Source: CAZNKU01 sp964573775
GTDB taxonomy: Bacteria > Bacillota > Clostridia > Monoglobales > Firm-18
Direction: 5' to 3'
Assembly (NCBI GenBank): GCA_964573775.1
Contig: CAZNKU010000004.1
Location: 1-60,894 of the forward strand
Length of the DNA: 60,894 nucleotides
This document shows, piece by piece, positions 60,849-60,894 of this stretch. Made by a program: the position numbers and the translations under genes. The notes beneath the pieces are model-generated. The model was given only the letters and a program-made list of their open reading frames with translations. It searched no databases and was not told the DNA's origin. Every line of letters begins with the position of its first letter. Positions within the stretch are counted from its first letter, which is position 1.

Positions 60849-60894
60849 TTAGTTAAGTTCAGCGAAGTATTTGATTGTTCTAACCATCTGGCTT
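60849..60894 (-). CDS. gap: glyceraldehyde-3-phosphate dehydrogenase, C-terminal end, cut by window edge
   Basis: The last 14 codons before TAA read SQMVRTIKYFAELN, the typical C-terminus of bacterial GAPDH (N-Q-M-V-R-T-xK-Y). The rest lies beyond the right edge. GAPDH oxidises glyceraldehyde 3-phosphate in glycolysis; the nearby pyk supports the reading. Short evidence, hence moderate confidence. Confidence 0.7.
   Translation of the reverse strand, partial: SQMVRTIKYFAELN

Overview
The window reads as a chromosomal segment of an AT-rich, endospore-forming, obligately anaerobic Firmicute (Clostridia, probably a gut lineage). The basis is a complete spoIIIAA-AH operon, spoIIGA-sigE, pyruvate:ferredoxin oxidoreductase, anaerobic ribonucleotide reductase (nrdD/nrdG), a 2-hydroxyacyl-CoA dehydratase activase-type protein, and strong Shine-Dalgarno sites with frequent TTG starts. 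I see no phage, plasmid, CRISPR or rRNA genes. One tRNA is present, the initiator tRNA-fMet.

Layout. 1-3.3 kb: start of nifJ, an Mrp/Nbp35-type Fe-S carrier ATPase, a GH28 polygalacturonase-like enzyme and tRNA-fMet. 3.4-8.1 kb: an Asp23 protein and spoIIIAH to spoIIIAA on the minus strand. 8.2-11.8 kb: a THF riboswitch with folT, then spoIIGA, sigE and a D-Ala-D-Ala carboxypeptidase on the plus strand. 11.8-15.4 kb: the mglBAC sugar ABC transporter. 15.4-19.1 kb: queH, a HIT protein, an ECF S component, an EamA transporter and a YitT protein. 19.2-22.5 kb: a four-gene signalling operon (zinc-ribbon membrane protein, vWA protein, PP2C phosphatase, Ser/Thr kinase) behind its own promoter. 22.8-29.6 kb: a small alarmone synthetase, a SpoIID/peptidoglycan-binding trio, pncB and a secreted YcdB/SLH-like protein. 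29.7-35.2 kb: dusB, ppx/gppA and guaB, then DUF554 and DUF1015 genes.

35.4-44.2 kb: a compact plus-strand operon nusB-xseA-xseB-ispA-dxs-tlyA-nadK-argR-recN plus an RseC-like gene. 44.2-47.2 kb: nrdD-nrdG behind a promoter carrying two NrdR-type boxes 32 bp apart. 47.3-47.5 kb: an array of short hairpins. 47.5-56.4 kb (minus strand): a GltD-like flavoprotein, an amidohydrolase, an uncharacterised protein, an M20 peptidase, and a two-gene version of the giant CoA-dehydratase activase. 56.5-57.0 kb: ruins that look like a larB-larC-larE (nickel-pincer cofactor) operon. 57-60.9 kb: a lipoprotein, an acyltransferase, pyruvate kinase, a repeat-rich 640-bp gap, and the 3' end of gap.

How parts fit. 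Sigma-E is made here by sigE and activated by SpoIIGA; in known sporulators sigma-E drives the mother-cell spoIIIA operon, which lies 0.9 kb away in divergent orientation. The spoIIIA-asp23 block and the nusB-recN block together are most of one conserved Firmicutes cluster, here pulled apart and inverted. The best candidate for an under-described system is the zinc-ribbon/vWA/PP2C/kinase operon, which resembles the TerY-P and YegI-YegK-YegL type triads but has no tellurite-resistance genes nearby.
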